Both the position numbers and the translations under genes were made by a program. Positions 61,401 through 62,377 of a DNA stretch of 64,000 bases are shown piece by piece. The notes beneath the pieces are model-generated. The model did no database searches. It saw only the letters and a list, made by a program, of their open reading frames with translations, and had not been told where the DNA came from. The stretch is taken from positions 57,507,491 to 57,571,490 of the forward strand of contig OX104130.1 of the NCBI GenBank assembly GCA_944470555.2, in the 5' to 3' direction. Each line of letters begins with the position of its first letter. Position 1 is the first letter of the stretch. Source of the DNA: Heterobilharzia americana. Lineage: Eukaryota; Platyhelminthes; Trematoda; Strigeidida; Schistosomatidae.

Positions 61401-62129
61401 CACTGAATACTTTAGACGAGGTGAGTTCAGTCCTATGGATTATAATTGGTACAGTTCACTGAATAAAAACCCAGATCTCCAAGTTGGTGAGTGAATTCTC
61501 CTTGATTCCGATTCTCAATAGGAATTACTTTTAAATTCATGATTATATATCATCTGCCCAGTTTTAAAGCTGCGAATCAACAAGGAGAGTGGTCGAAAAC
61601 CCCTTTTTTAAAGTGAAATATATCAGAATAAAAACAATTGTATGCTACAAATCAGTAGCCAGCGAATCAGGCTGCAACATTTGTAGCACTGAGTACCCGG
61701 TTTAAGTTTCAGTAGAAACATTAACACAAATGCAATCGAATCTAAATGCAGTCCCAAGGAGGACGAAGATGTTATTGGTTATAATGCTAACCACTAGTAT
61801 TTACGATCATAGTTATCTATTCCGCAGTACTTGGTAGTCCGTAGTCAATGCCACATCTTCCTATAGAGACATTAAATGTAATTACATTTTAGCCTTACCG
61901 TGTTCCAGGAGTTAAATACTTCGGAGAGAGTGCATCTTCGATAACCTCTTCAGATCCATTGACAGATAGTGTATTGTTGTTATTCTCATCAACAACTGAA
62001 TCTTCTAAAATCGAGTTTTTATTTTCTATCTGTCTATCAGATAATAACAGTTCATTGCTTTCATCTTCAATTTCAAGTAACCGTAAAATCTTTAAAAATT
62101 CATCAACTTGTTCGCTTGGATTCTTGCAA
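3416..62129 (-). CDS. CFAP46: CFAP46-like ciliary central-apparatus protein, 14 internal exons (partial at both ends)
   Basis: Exons in transcript order: 62129-61899, 61170-61059, 58095-57994, 52176-51974, 45489-45393, 38408-38157, 29109-28871, 22343-22203, 21036-20960, 16109-15806, 14334-14160, 9162-8935, 6214-5690, 4005-3416. Every border is AG/GT and every junction phase agrees, so one 3276-nt reading frame of about 1092 codons results. Recalled vertebrate CFAP46 shows the same order of motifs: a region around LCSPLLQ, then RCEVHLTMAYCQAD, then WFDLIKLAKKYQMWDLC followed by LCLLFDD, then VLAHGLIQPWLP, then SAKQL. In the family CFAP46 is a very long TPR-type helical-repeat protein of the C1d projection of the axonemal central pair, with CFAP54, CFAP74 and CFAP221. 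The N-terminus and C-terminus lie outside the window. The identification rests on remembered homologs, not a search; exon structure is read directly from sequence. Confidence 0.86.
4006..5689. other. Intron between exons 13 and 14
   Basis: AT-rich; contains a short poly-A/poly-T foldback near 4551-4593. No repeat family or ORF with recognisable features was seen. Confidence 0.5.
5690..6214 (-). CDS. CFAP46: CFAP46 exon 13 of window
   Basis: Exon of 525 bp (175 codons), phase 0 at both ends, with acceptor ttattcaag and donor GAG|GTAATT. Segments in order: AIDWLMLAGKLCEP helix, RSRLIICWLSAKQLI (matches a conserved Trp-x-x-Ala-Lys-Gln-Leu motif of the family), an acidic Ser/Asn loop, a helix IYLETLITRTLLAVHSLW, and MDILVGFKDAPTLAE, equivalent to the vertebrate MDFxxPPLAQ motif. 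Confidence 0.9.
6215..7190. other. Intron sequence, nothing recognised
   Basis: Part of the intron between exons 12 and 13. No motif was recognised before the PLE remnant begins near 7200. Confidence 0.4.
7195..7990 (+). pseudogene. Decayed Penelope-like element fragment
   Basis: Scattered frames keep PLE reverse-transcriptase landmarks. TYVDNVFVI (around 7412) corresponds to the YVDDTFVI motif C of the PLE at 11.4 kb. It is followed about 60 nt later by a segment like FHGIEFTTEEN, the equivalent of FSNIKFTMEESN. Stops and frameshifts run throughout. Confidence 0.55.
7991..8934. other. Intron sequence, nothing recognised
   Basis: A 62-codon plus ORF (8565-8753) has no motif and no splice context, and is treated as chance. 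Confidence 0.35.
8935..9162 (-). CDS. CFAP46: CFAP46 exon 12 of window
   Basis: Exon of 228 bp (76 codons), phase 0 at both ends, with acceptor caatttag and donor ACT|GTAAGT. It begins IILENANKIGANCLPAQLYA, well upstream of the first Met, so an ATG-based call would miss its first third. It continues EMATVLAHGLIQPWLPKP, a strong family match, and then a basic Gly/Lys-rich linker. Confidence 0.87.
9391..9802 (+). repeat. PLE end, left inverted arm
   Basis: This arm is inverted relative to 10460-10802 and nearly identical to it, from aattattttcaaaagctg to gtctttataaatgac. It holds a (TA)n expansion (9430-9507) that is only about 10 nt in the partner arm. Minus-strand coding of the arm is the C-terminal end of a PLE GIY-YIG protein (ETSEYWSRQRSKGSANPALQ). 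Confidence 0.8.
9430..9507. repeat. (TA)n microsatellite, ~78 bp
   Basis: Uninterrupted alternating TA inside the left arm of the inverted PLE end. Confidence 0.97.
9803..10459 (-). pseudogene. PLE GIY-YIG endonuclease remnant and spacer
   Basis: The minus-strand frame starting at 9987 and running into the left arm reads GAGYIGRKKRALFERIFEHY and AINGSILEHLVISVH. This is the YIG box, the Arg helix and the H/N region of the GIY-YIG domain found at the C-terminus of Penelope-like elements. The RT part is absent. The rest (about 10020-10459) is spacer without a clear frame. Confidence 0.65.
10460..10802 (-). repeat. PLE end, right inverted arm
   Basis: Reverse complement of 9391-9802 apart from the TA tract and a few substitutions. 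The two arms enclose about 657 bp and would form a very long hairpin. Confidence 0.8.
10830..10910 (+). repeat. Family B hammerhead remnant
   Basis: The segment tcactgctgacgagcc followed by taatactaggac and gatgtcc aligns with the family B hammerhead: the 5' core CTGACGA is intact, while stem II is damaged and GAAA is lost. Confidence 0.5.
11180..11400 (+). pseudogene. GIY-YIG C-terminal remnant of a PLE
   Basis: The frame starting at 11194 reads NPEKNSVIAMHALTHNHTIEW, then WRERVITEFLFIESTRN and FNHVD. This is the typical end of a PLE GIY-YIG domain (His pair, then a Trp/Arg helix and Glu, then N-x-x-x-D). It abuts the RT of another PLE directly at about 11400. Confidence 0.6.
11393..12209 (+). 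CDS. Penelope-like element reverse transcriptase (partial)
   Basis: One open frame carries RT motifs in order: VSFDVTALYISI (motif A), MKGTPLGSPISGLISEAVMQ (motif B), RYVDDTFVII (motif C, catalytic YVDD) and NNQLPFLDVLVSR (D/E region), then MYRKPTHTDQILNYNS. This is the Penelope-like, telomerase-related RT layout. The N-terminal fingers before motif A are missing: the frame joins GIY-YIG debris near 11400. A frameshift near 12206 separates RT from the GIY-YIG domain. It is therefore a defective copy, although the palm is complete. Confidence 0.85.
12310..12639 (+). CDS. GIY-YIG endonuclease domain of the same PLE
   Basis: Open frame of about 109 codons without an initiating Met. NIIYKIDCNNCSQPYIGQSG provides the GIY-YIG pair with a Cys-x2-Cys between the strands, as in PLEs. 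Then come LRLHEHQLAIKRHD, MHMDNCGYEINFDNVEVLDR and FKEFLEAWHSGQS (conserved Glu helix), ending with TAA. In PLEs this endonuclease nicks target DNA for priming. It is out of frame with the upstream RT (frameshift between 12206 and 12310). Confidence 0.82.
   Translation, partial: RLKDAITTEEKPNIIYKIDCNNCSQPYIGQSGCPLCLRLHEHQLAIKRHDISSLISMHMDNCGYEINFDNVEVLDRGNTKNFKEFLEAWHSGQSAISRCIDVDPIYQPM
12806..12860 (+). ncRNA. Hammerhead ribozyme motif in PLE 3' region
   Basis: CTGATGA at 12818-12824 and GAAA at 12844-12847 flank a 6-bp stem II (GTCGTC with GGCGAT plus closing wobble). Arms gttagtg and cacgaac pair at 6 of 7 positions, and a minimal stem III (AGCTTC) follows GAAA. Hammerheads are known from PLE terminal regions. 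The core is complete by eye; activity is not established. Confidence 0.7.
13030..14159. other. Intron sequence, nothing recognised
   Basis: The remainder of the intron between exons 11 and 12 after the PLE. No motif seen. Confidence 0.4.
14160..14334 (-). CDS. CFAP46: CFAP46 exon 11 of window
   Basis: Exon of 175 bp with acceptor gcattttccag and donor TCA|GTTAGT. One T completes a Cys codon and it ends in phase 0. It encodes EWFLLVNESALLAFQRSAVL and then CAVCVWNYCLPTICQ, matching the family segment with a Trp, a run of helices and a V-W/L-N core. The longer open frame upstream to 14489 is intronic, because no acceptor there restores the required phase without a stop. Confidence 0.85.
14981..15150 (+). 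repeat. SMalpha-type SINE, degenerate hammerhead
   Basis: Aligns along its length with the copy at 33671-33834: a head with actagtaacttagtggac and ggattcaagtc, and a 3' end gattccactgctagcc. The hammerhead part (15086-15135) has CTGAAGA followed by a disrupted stem II and GGGAAC in place of CGAAA, so it should be inactive. Confidence 0.75.
15151..15805. other. Intron between exons 10 and 11, nothing recognised
   Basis: AT-rich sequence without motif. Confidence 0.4.
15806..16109 (-). CDS. CFAP46: CFAP46 exon 10 of window
   Basis: Exon of 304 bp with acceptor ttttttttacag and donor TG|GTTAGT. It enters in phase 1 and leaves in phase 2. It encodes a polar linker, then a helix (FELKLYSSLSEICCIYGECL, SILLRQQS) and an acidic loop (LVDSDGEEVPEKLKEHN) ending QWKSY. 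In the family this is the section where an allele-variable loop precedes a conserved aromatic motif. Confidence 0.86.
16110..17787. other. Intron between exons 9 and 10, nothing recognised
   Basis: One 63-codon plus ORF at 16711 lacks any motif. No repeat family was identified before the RTE fragment. Confidence 0.4.
17788..19168 (+). mobile_element. RTE (SR2/SjR2-like) 3' fragment
   Basis: 5'-truncated copy of the same LINE as the intact element at 23.9-27.1 kb. Landmarks in shifting frames: ITLLSTPSKILCRIILERLK, FIDFEKAFDSVD (motif A), KTGVKQGCLLSPMIFLIVVD (motif B), DLDFADGLCL (motif C with FADD changed to FADG) and FPYLGSTVSTTGG. It ends with gaacccaaggga and an (ATA)n tail at about 19141-19168. 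At least four frame breaks and the lost catalytic Asp make it inactive. Confidence 0.88.
19169..20868. other. Intron sequence, nothing recognised
   Basis: AT-rich; no ORF or repeat recognised. Confidence 0.4.
20869..20918. repeat. (AT)n microsatellite, 50 bp
   Basis: Perfect dinucleotide run 42 bp downstream (transcript sense) of the exon 9 donor. Confidence 0.97.
20960..21036 (-). CDS. CFAP46: CFAP46 exon 9 of window (small exon)
   Basis: Exon of 77 bp. It was located because exon 8 ends in phase 2 while exon 10 needs a phase-1 donor. The acceptor is cacatacctacag and the donor is C|GTATGT; it takes phase 2 in and gives phase 1 out, exactly as required. It encodes a basic, Pro/Met-rich linker (ITRTKPIVGPSTAMKPMEIN), matching a basic linker that follows the CLLFDD box in vertebrates. 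A (TA)n tract begins 42 bp past its donor. Confidence 0.8.
21037..22202. other. Intron between exons 8 and 9, nothing recognised
   Basis: AT-rich sequence without an identified repeat. Confidence 0.4.
22203..22343 (-). CDS. CFAP46: CFAP46 exon 8 of window
   Basis: Exon of 141 bp with acceptor gcttgcag and donor AG|GTGGGT. One base completes a Lys codon and it ends in phase 2. It encodes WFDLIKLAKKYQMWDLC, TLCRLCLLFDDD and then a Leu/Lys-rich tail. The W-x8-x-W-D-x-C spacing followed by a Cys-Leu-Leu-(Phe/Tyr)-Asp box is the single most recognisable CFAP46 signature in the window. Confidence 0.9.
22570..22720 (-). repeat. Family C hammerhead-related repeat, inverted copy
   Basis: The minus strand reads gtacactgttgatgagctc, matching the family C ribozyme region at 58985 (gtacacggctgatgagctc). 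The 3' core is not preserved. It lies opposed to the plus-strand units that start at about 22790. Confidence 0.5.
22790..23235 (+). repeat. Family C tandem repeat, about 361-bp period
   Basis: aaatatcaacgtga recurs at 22802 and 23163, each followed by ttgcaaatcat-like sequence, so a unit and the start of the next are present. A hammerhead-like block at about 22930-22985 has stem II and the 3' core (gaacgaaac), but the 5' core is TTGCTGA instead of CTGATGA. The block shares gagctcggtcc with the 58.6-59.1 kb array. Confidence 0.6.
23270..23610 (-). mobile_element. LINE-2 3' tail fragment
   Basis: Shares gacatacctgatatcagtacat with 41719-41745 and a decayed version of the terminal coding region (ccatggaccctaacca against cgtggaccccaacca at 41955). 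Confidence 0.5.
23865..23879. repeat. Target-site duplication, left copy
   Basis: The 15-mer ttcaacaagtcttta is repeated exactly at 27090-27104, on the other side of the intact RTE. Confidence 0.9.
23880..27089 (-). mobile_element. Full-length RTE LINE (SR2/SjR2-like) with perfect TSDs
   Basis: Element of 3210 bp bounded by a perfect 15-bp target-site duplication. It has a 66-nt 5' leader, a single intact ORF, and a 3' end made only of (TAA)n, typical of the RTE clade. Its 5' end (CGCCTGGTTAACTAG on the minus strand) recurs at 29567 at the start of another copy, supporting the boundary. Sense orientation within the intron between exons 7 and 8. Confidence 0.93.
23892..27023 (-). CDS. RTE polyprotein: AP endonuclease and reverse transcriptase, intact
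   Basis: 1043 codons without interruption. Endonuclease (about residues 65-310): VNVGTWNVRTM (Asn), CESRW (catalytic Glu), CYAPTNN, MGDMNAKLG, NQIDFI and SDHYLV (catalytic Asp-His). RT (about 480-850): LLKCGKAAGPDGIPPEALK, PKKGDLSACKNWRGITLLS, FIDFEKAFDSVD (motif A), KTGVKQGCLLSPMIFL (motif B), DLDFADDLCLMS (motif C, FADD) and FTYLGSTVS. The C-terminus has IGHALRRP and a basic WRRSCEQEM helix, and the ORF ends NPRD followed by the first TAA of the 3' repeat. All catalytic residues I look for are present. The product would nick DNA and prime reverse transcription of its own RNA. The first Met is followed by about 60 residues before the endonuclease; a later in-frame Met (MKAKVNVGTW) is also possible. 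Confidence 0.95.
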   Translation of the reverse strand: MGIGLATLPRKTNLTAKETSKHKQNIKNENKLIPRWNRRGEMTPVGESLREANWPMCLLSMKAKVNVGTWNVRTMFEPSKAAQIAREMRRYNIEVLGICESRWNGSGLSKLSTGESIIYSGHPDANHEHTEGVAIMMSSRASKALMQWEPISSRIMTARFNSKGRKVTIIQCYAPTNNAEQEKKEDFYRQLQSTLDKTSVGDIKILMGDMNAKLGGDNTGRELTMGREALGEMNENGELFAEFCAFNDLVIGGSVFRHKDIHKATWISPDGHTKNQIDFISISRKWRRSLLNTRSRRGADVGSDHYLVQGTFQIKLKAFKEAGDRPQFKYNTRKLKDETTKEIFKAAIKTKWETSSNIPEETCVEEHWKSLKAMWKETCTTVLGRKKVEDKEWISTDTWKLIEERRMVKRKINQCKDAQRQEELSTMYKTLDKEVKKSARNDKRHFYETLASEAEQAAGKRDLTTLYQITRLLSGKRPTQMKPIKDEEGNLITKEEKQRKRWADHFKKLLNRPPPALRPEIPPAAAELQVNINPPTKMEVLNAIKLLKCGKAAGPDGIPPEALKTDAETTAAMLTPLLQKVWKEEKVPDDWKKGYLVKLPKKGDLSACKNWRGITLLSTPSKILSRIILERLRDALDSKLRPEQAGFRKYKSCADQIATLRIIIEQSIEWQSPLHLNFIDFEKAFDSVDREVIWKLLHYYGVPQTFIRLIQQLYEDATCQVIHNGKLSDAFEVKTGVKQGCLLSPMIFLIVVDWIMQQTVGSEKRGIHWTTEKNLEDLDFADDLCLMSHKLEDLQAKTNKLIEEAAKTGLQVNIEKTEVMKIPHHHHQQQQTPITVNGRNLKEVTSFTYLGSTVSTTGGTDEDVKVRIGKARQAFISLKPVWRSSALSMRNKIRIFNTNVKSVLLYGSETWRVTKGISNKLQTFINNCLRSLLKIRWPEKISNKELWERTNQEPITQQICRKKWRWIGHALRRPTEDITRQALEWNPHGKRRVGRPRVTWRRSCEQEMRASGLSWDQVQKISENRGHWRRATEALCSTRNPRD
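27090..27104. repeat. Target-site duplication, right copy
   Basis: Exact repeat of 23865-23879. Confidence 0.9.
27415..27600 (+). repeat. tRNA-derived SINE-like repeat
   Basis: Polymerase III-like internal promoter: A-box-like gacgcagtggtttaag and a canonical B box gggttcgaacccc near 27470. A tRNA body is not closed by an acceptor stem, so this is a SINE head rather than a tRNA gene. No hammerhead core was seen. Confidence 0.6.
27610..28870. other. Intron between exons 7 and 8, distal part
   Basis: AT-rich; nothing recognised. Confidence 0.4.
28871..29109 (-). CDS. CFAP46: CFAP46 exon 7 of window
   Basis: Exon of 239 bp with acceptor acattcccag and donor AA|GTAAGT. It starts in phase 0 and ends in phase 2. 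It encodes RTLIVHISKLIDENIFEEVF, then a basic turn and a helix with FKQIWIQVNDAIKTYSEA. The LIVHISKL segment lines up with the Leu/Ala-rich segment that precedes the Trp-rich repeat of exon 8 in the family. Confidence 0.86.
29110..29564. other. Intron sequence, nothing recognised
   Basis: AT-rich sequence between exon 7 and RTE copy A. Confidence 0.4.
29565..32904 (+). mobile_element. Dead RTE copy A
   Basis: Starts with the RTE 5' end (cgcctggttaacttg) and follows the intact element with many frame breaks. A recognisable stretch is PPTKAEALNAIKLLKSEKAA with GPDGTPPQALK (31196-31390). It has an inserted (CTG)n(ATG)n block at 31864-31914 just before the motif B region, and motif C is lost. 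It is interrupted at 32904, where RTE homology stops abruptly. From 30110 on it is nearly identical to copy B. Confidence 0.9.
31864..31914 (+). repeat. Compound (CTG)n(ATG)n microsatellite
   Basis: Six CTG-type units followed by about eleven GAT/ATG-type units, lying inside RTE coding sequence. Absent from the intact RTE; present with fewer units in copy B (48209-48250). Confidence 0.92.
32905..33265 (+). other. Unidentified sequence joined to RTE copy A
   Basis: Directly follows the RTE break. Relatively GC-rich at the start (gcccagcggctacgactag) and then AT-rich with a tataaaaag motif near 33186. It could be the end of another element such as an LTR, but no partner copy or terminal motif was found. 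Confidence 0.35.
33671..33834 (+). repeat. SMalpha-type SINE with intact hammerhead
   Basis: tRNA-like head (agtggtctagtggataatg; B-box-like agtttgagtc) followed by the hammerhead domain and the 3' end ggattccactgctaacc, the hallmark end of schistosome SMalpha repeats. Confidence 0.85.
33776..33820 (+). ncRNA. Hammerhead ribozyme, SMalpha type
   Basis: CTGACGA (position 7 is free), stem II GTCC/GGAC with loop TAAATA, then GAAA, a 2-bp stem III (AT/AT around GTGC), cleavage triplet ATC and closing helix GTCCA/TGGAT with one wobble. All invariant core positions are present. Schistosome SMalpha hammerheads are known to self-cleave. Confidence 0.82.
33835..35400. other. Intron sequence, nothing recognised
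   Basis: AT-rich; no repeat or coding signal seen. Confidence 0.4.
35480..35899 (+). other. Unexplained plus-strand open frames, possible nested gene
   Basis: A hydrophobic segment (ELAFIFLITFPVLLV, about 35535) precedes a 97-codon frame from 35606 that begins with a hydrophobic stretch and ends with a polar helix (NEISDLNKYLATNIRL). A donor-like CAA|GTAAGA lies at about 35774. I do not recognise a family, and the frames are antisense to CFAP46. Confidence 0.25.
36299..36627 (+). other. Unexplained 108-codon plus-strand open frame
   Basis: The frame is preceded by an acceptor-like ttctag and ends at TGA. It encodes CLTDYLQLIHKLCYLM, then NIPIPKINAIINGF, which reads like a protein rather than low-complexity AT sequence. 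Together with the frames at 35.5, 37.6 and 37.95 kb it may be a nested gene, but no consistent splice chain was established. Confidence 0.25.
37949..38130 (+). other. Unexplained plus-strand open frame
   Basis: Encodes a helix-like NFNVIERLKMEVIKTYSSKD with a further hydrophobic part. It runs up against exon 6 on the other strand. No family recognised. Confidence 0.2.
38157..38408 (-). CDS. CFAP46: CFAP46 exon 6 of window
   Basis: Exon of 252 bp (84 codons), phase 0 at both ends, with acceptor ctcctatttag and donor TTG|GTAAGA. The join after exon 5 reads NIDK-ALKFDE and continues the TPR, with a second helix SLNYLKKCLLLRSNLYE and then a charged helix (TKIEQARQIIERLQN). In vertebrate CFAP46 a charged stretch also follows here. 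Confidence 0.88.
38409..39965. other. Intron between exons 5 and 6, proximal part
   Basis: AT-rich. A short tRNA-like patch at 39480-39560 (gtagctcaatggttcaggtgg) may be a degraded SINE head. Nothing else was seen. Confidence 0.35.
39966..39996. repeat. (TA)n microsatellite, 31 bp
   Basis: Perfect TA run immediately before a family B SINE. Confidence 0.95.
40000..40145 (+). repeat. Family B hammerhead SINE copy 2
   Basis: Contains CTGAGGA, stem II GTC/GAC with a 9-nt loop, GAAA and a stem III AC/GT around AGCT (40045-40088), so the core is complete. The outer helix is lost: the 5' side is ggattt instead of gcactg. Confidence 0.7.
40146..41575. other. Intron sequence, nothing recognised
   Basis: AT-rich. 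The 71-codon minus frame at 41088-41303 was tested as an exon and rejected because exons 5 and 6 already join directly. Confidence 0.45.
41576..45340 (-). mobile_element. Nearly full-length LINE-2 (APE-type non-LTR retrotransposon), decayed
   Basis: Minus-strand frames in order. 45085-44600: Pro/Ser-rich N-terminus, then HIGVFNVHTLRQIGQQ (endonuclease Asn) and CVCETRIQD (Glu). 44554-44147: FAYAPTDCSWDEVKDEFYRK and VAGDFNAQVGG. 44014-43550: linker. 43192-42974: RENQAGFRPSRGCIDKVFTL and VFLDVKAAAFDSVD (RT motif A). 42781-42572: VEYADDIVLLGEDADK (motif C, YADD) and FGMRFSPPKCKLLL. 42432-42202 and 42137-41931: C-terminal connector with MGHVLRMP. At least six breaks separate these parts. It is a different family from the RTE copies. 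The 3' end contains a (CATC)n run at 41661-41680. Confidence 0.85.
41661..41680. repeat. (CATC)n microsatellite
   Basis: About five tetranucleotide units in the 3' region of LINE-2. Confidence 0.85.
45393..45489 (-). CDS. CFAP46: CFAP46 exon 5 of window
   Basis: Exon of 97 bp with acceptor tcaatttcag and donor AAG|GTAAGT. One T completes a Ser codon from exon 4 (AG+T) and it ends in phase 0. It encodes LRCEVHLTMAYCQADMEQ and ISEAIVNIDK, the canonical TPR start of this region in the family. This short exon and exon 6 lie between the two inverted RTE copies. Confidence 0.88.
45617..45659. repeat. (TA)n microsatellite, 43 bp
   Basis: Perfect TA run upstream (transcript sense) of exon 5. Confidence 0.96.
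45660..46734. other. Intron sequence, nothing recognised
   Basis: AT-rich; two overlapping 62- and 65-codon plus frames at 46.3 kb have no motif. Confidence 0.4.
46680..46925 (-). repeat. Family B hammerhead SINE copy 3
   Basis: Minus strand: tRNA-like head with GGTAACGTGGTGGCTACGG and GGTCCGATCCC. The hammerhead block 46764-46809 has CTGAGGA, GTCC/GGAC stem II and paired outer arms, but GAAA is GTAA, which should kill it. The 3' tail (TCCGTGATGAACTTCAACC) shares motifs with copies 1a and 1b. Sense orientation relative to CFAP46. Confidence 0.72.
47142..49998 (-). mobile_element. Dead RTE copy B (inverted twin of copy A)
   Basis: The same defective RTE as copy A in opposite orientation. Shared lesions include the inserted (CTG)n(ATG)n block (48209-48250, three units shorter), the same stop codons and the same loss of motif C. 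Only scattered substitutions separate the copies where compared. Copy B is 5' truncated at about 49998 and retains the normal RTE 3' end (GGAACCCAAGGGG at 47156). No clean target-site duplication was found. Confidence 0.9.
49999..51394. other. Intron sequence, nothing recognised
   Basis: AT-rich stretch between RTE copy B and a LINE-2 tail. Confidence 0.4.
51395..51745 (-). mobile_element. LINE-2 3' end fragment
   Basis: Encodes the LINE-2 C-terminus (LTVGLSRVGRFRLHGWIPQD, then KRNHWLRILGDM) and shares the 3' sequence of the 0.55-1.56 kb copy, including gagcgatatcaaagt and tagtgcaaatattcaag. Confidence 0.75.
51974..52176 (-). CDS. CFAP46: CFAP46 exon 4 of window
   Basis: Exon of 203 bp with acceptor acaatag and donor AG|GTGAGT. 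It starts in phase 0 and ends in phase 2. It encodes a Cys/Leu-rich helical segment with TQGCLTLWRLCSPLLQRD, one of the clearest matches to recalled vertebrate CFAP46, where a Trp and a Leu-Pro-Leu-Leu-Gln stretch sit in the same place. Confidence 0.88.
52470..54720 (-). mobile_element. Penelope-like element copy 2, decayed
   Basis: Minus-strand pieces in order. 54634-54452: charged N-terminal helix (SRRRHKEQRRSILREELAT). 54097-53840: RFYGRPKINKPNTQLRPTVS and KLKHLAESCDHSVN (RT fingers). 53704-53324: MLGLIDLCLATYSHFNGKLY, ISGLVSKAVMQRLE (motif B) and RIQYVDDTFIITRR (motif C). 53255-52923: remnants with a broken GIY-YIG (PNILCEINCRSCEKHHIRQG). 52829-52566: KILDRGNTKNTREFLEAWHS, the GIY-YIG C-terminus. 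Contains the N-terminal part that the 11.4-kb copy lacks. Several frameshifts; inactive. Confidence 0.85.
52495..52550 (-). ncRNA. Hammerhead motif in PLE copy 2
   Basis: CTGATGA (RC of 52534-52540), a perfect 7-bp stem II GTTGTCA/TGACAAC with loop GGAA, and GAAA (RC of 52511-52514). Outer arms ttaat/attaa pair. The sequence after GAAA (GCCCCACG) no longer offers an NUH cleavage triplet, unlike GCTTCACG in the other PLE, so cleavage is doubtful. Sense orientation relative to CFAP46. Confidence 0.68.
55076..55300 (+). repeat. PLE end 2, left inverted arm
   Basis: From cagcagctgtacattcgta to the taagttaaaaacaaacagg region; repeated inverted at 56015-56235 with visible divergence. Begins like the other PLE end at 9396 (ttcaaaagctgtacatt). 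Confidence 0.75.
55369..55526. mobile_element. Small inverted-repeat transposon (MITE) with 8-bp direct repeats
   Basis: 44-nt arms 55379-55422 and 55473-55516 match at about 40 positions (gtgactttaaaggccaccct outermost), separated by 50 nt. The direct repeat gaaaataa flanks the unit at 55369-55376 and 55519-55526. An 8-bp duplication suits hAT- or Merlin-type elements. No transposase is present. Confidence 0.75.
55672..55992 (-). pseudogene. PLE GIY-YIG C-terminal remnant
   Basis: Encodes CISEHYPSWLYRGERKSGHS and ILHHLVNCNH, then FKILYKVKSKGSKSVRTRRL and EALAIQQLKSELCIQKRFVN. This is the arginine helix, His-loop and Glu helix of PLE GIY-YIG domains. The YIG box itself is lost upstream. It lies inside the second inverted-arm structure. 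Confidence 0.65.
56015..56235 (-). repeat. PLE end 2, right inverted arm
   Basis: Inverted partner of 55076-55300, sharing gtctgttattgg, caacatgc, gtgtaatccag and attaacgtgatgaat on the reverse strand. Confidence 0.75.
56240..57585. other. Intron sequence, little recognised
   Basis: AT-rich. A degraded tRNA-like patch near 56620-56660 (ggtttgaaccaacgat) may be a SINE remnant; otherwise nothing. Confidence 0.35.
57588..57725 (+). repeat. tRNA-derived SINE-like repeat
   Basis: gggtggttcattggtaacg and gtgggtccgaatctcag resemble A and B boxes of a tRNA-related head. The downstream part (gtggtttcgtcggagttgc) is shared with none of the other families in the window. Confidence 0.5.
57994..58095 (-). 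CDS. CFAP46: CFAP46 exon 3 of window (small exon)
   Basis: Exon of 102 bp (34 codons), found because the flanking exons left a gap relative to recalled CFAP46. The acceptor is tttattttgattag and the donor is ACA|GTAAGT; both ends are phase 0, as the neighbours require. It encodes a helix (AALMLQFISLEIDTQKIAVK) that corresponds to the vertebrate segment before the Leu-rich stretch of exon 4. The coding potential of so short an exon is modest; phase fit and residue pattern carry the call. Confidence 0.78.
58399..58448. repeat. (AT)n microsatellite, 50 bp
   Basis: Perfect dinucleotide run in the intron before exon 3. Confidence 0.97.
58610..59110 (+). repeat. Family C hammerhead tandem repeat, about 378-bp period
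   Basis: Two hammerhead blocks lie 378 bp apart: ttcggtcccaaacgagc at 58621 and ctcggccccaagtgagc at 58999. Between them are ttggacagttgaaaaactcc and atgtcaacgtgg, also found at 22.8-23.2 kb. Only the second block has a full core. Confidence 0.7.
58985..59045 (+). ncRNA. Hammerhead ribozyme motif, family C
   Basis: CTGATGA (58991-58997) and GAAA (59016-59019) are joined by stem II GCTC/GAGC with a 10-nt loop. A possible stem III is GTCT/AGAT with one wobble. The outer arms are only partly complementary, so the secondary structure needs computation. Confidence 0.62.
59111..60215. other. Intron sequence, nothing recognised
   Basis: A 74-codon minus frame at 59982-60206 has no motif or phase-compatible borders. 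Confidence 0.4.
60218..60400 (+). repeat. Family B hammerhead SINE copy 4
   Basis: Head ttgctgcgaaacctgaaggtc, then block 60268-60317 with CTGATGG (last A of the core changed), damaged stem II, intact GAAA and well-paired outer arms (gcgcactg/cctgcgc with a bulge). Probably inactive. Confidence 0.6.
60405..61058. other. Intron sequence, nothing recognised
   Basis: AT-rich; no feature seen between the SINE and exon 2. Confidence 0.4.
61059..61170 (-). CDS. CFAP46: CFAP46 exon 2 of window
   Basis: Exon of 112 bp with acceptor ctcacttag and donor TCG|GTAATG. One base (A) completes the Arg codon begun in exon 1, and it ends in phase 0. It encodes one TPR-like helix pair (KLLVTLTQLALDRDLLHVC, then HKCIKQCEIIL) with the spacing of helical repeats in CFAP46. 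Its position between the acidic linker and the exon 3 helix agrees with the family order. Confidence 0.82.
61171..61898. other. Intron between exons 1 and 2
   Basis: 727-nt intron from GTAAGG to ctcacttag; no repeat recognised. Confidence 0.6.
61899..62129 (-). CDS. CFAP46: CFAP46 exon 1 of window
   Basis: Exon of 231 bp. The acceptor is a pyrimidine tract ending ttttacag and the donor is CG|GTAAGG. It starts with one base completing a codon from an upstream phase-2 exon not found here, and ends in phase 2. It encodes a helical start (SEQVDEFLKILRLLEIEDE) and then an acidic, Asn/Ser-rich linker with NNNN, which looks unstructured. The open frame continues upstream of the acceptor to about 62227, so a longer exon is possible, but the acceptor is strong and fits the phase of the next exon. 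Confidence 0.78.
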
Positions 62130-62377
62130 CTGTAAAAGAAAATACGCACAAAAAAAGAAAATTTATTGGTGCTTAAGTTGATTTCATAAAGCCACTCAGC
62201 ACACTGAGGAATACTGAAGTTAATCAAAACTCATGTCTTCGGAAATAACAAGCTGTTCGCTATTTTAATCACCGCAATCTATTCAAAAGCTACTGAATTT
62301 TGCAGACCATTGAATGGCTATTCCATCTCACTTTAGCAACCTAAAACAATGAGTACCTCTTATTACGATAATCTACT

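Noticed and set aside
62130..62227. Start of CFAP46 at the Met near 62227
   Set aside because: The reading frame there crosses a strong acceptor (ttttacag at 62130) and shows no CFAP46-like N-terminus; the gene most likely continues upstream.
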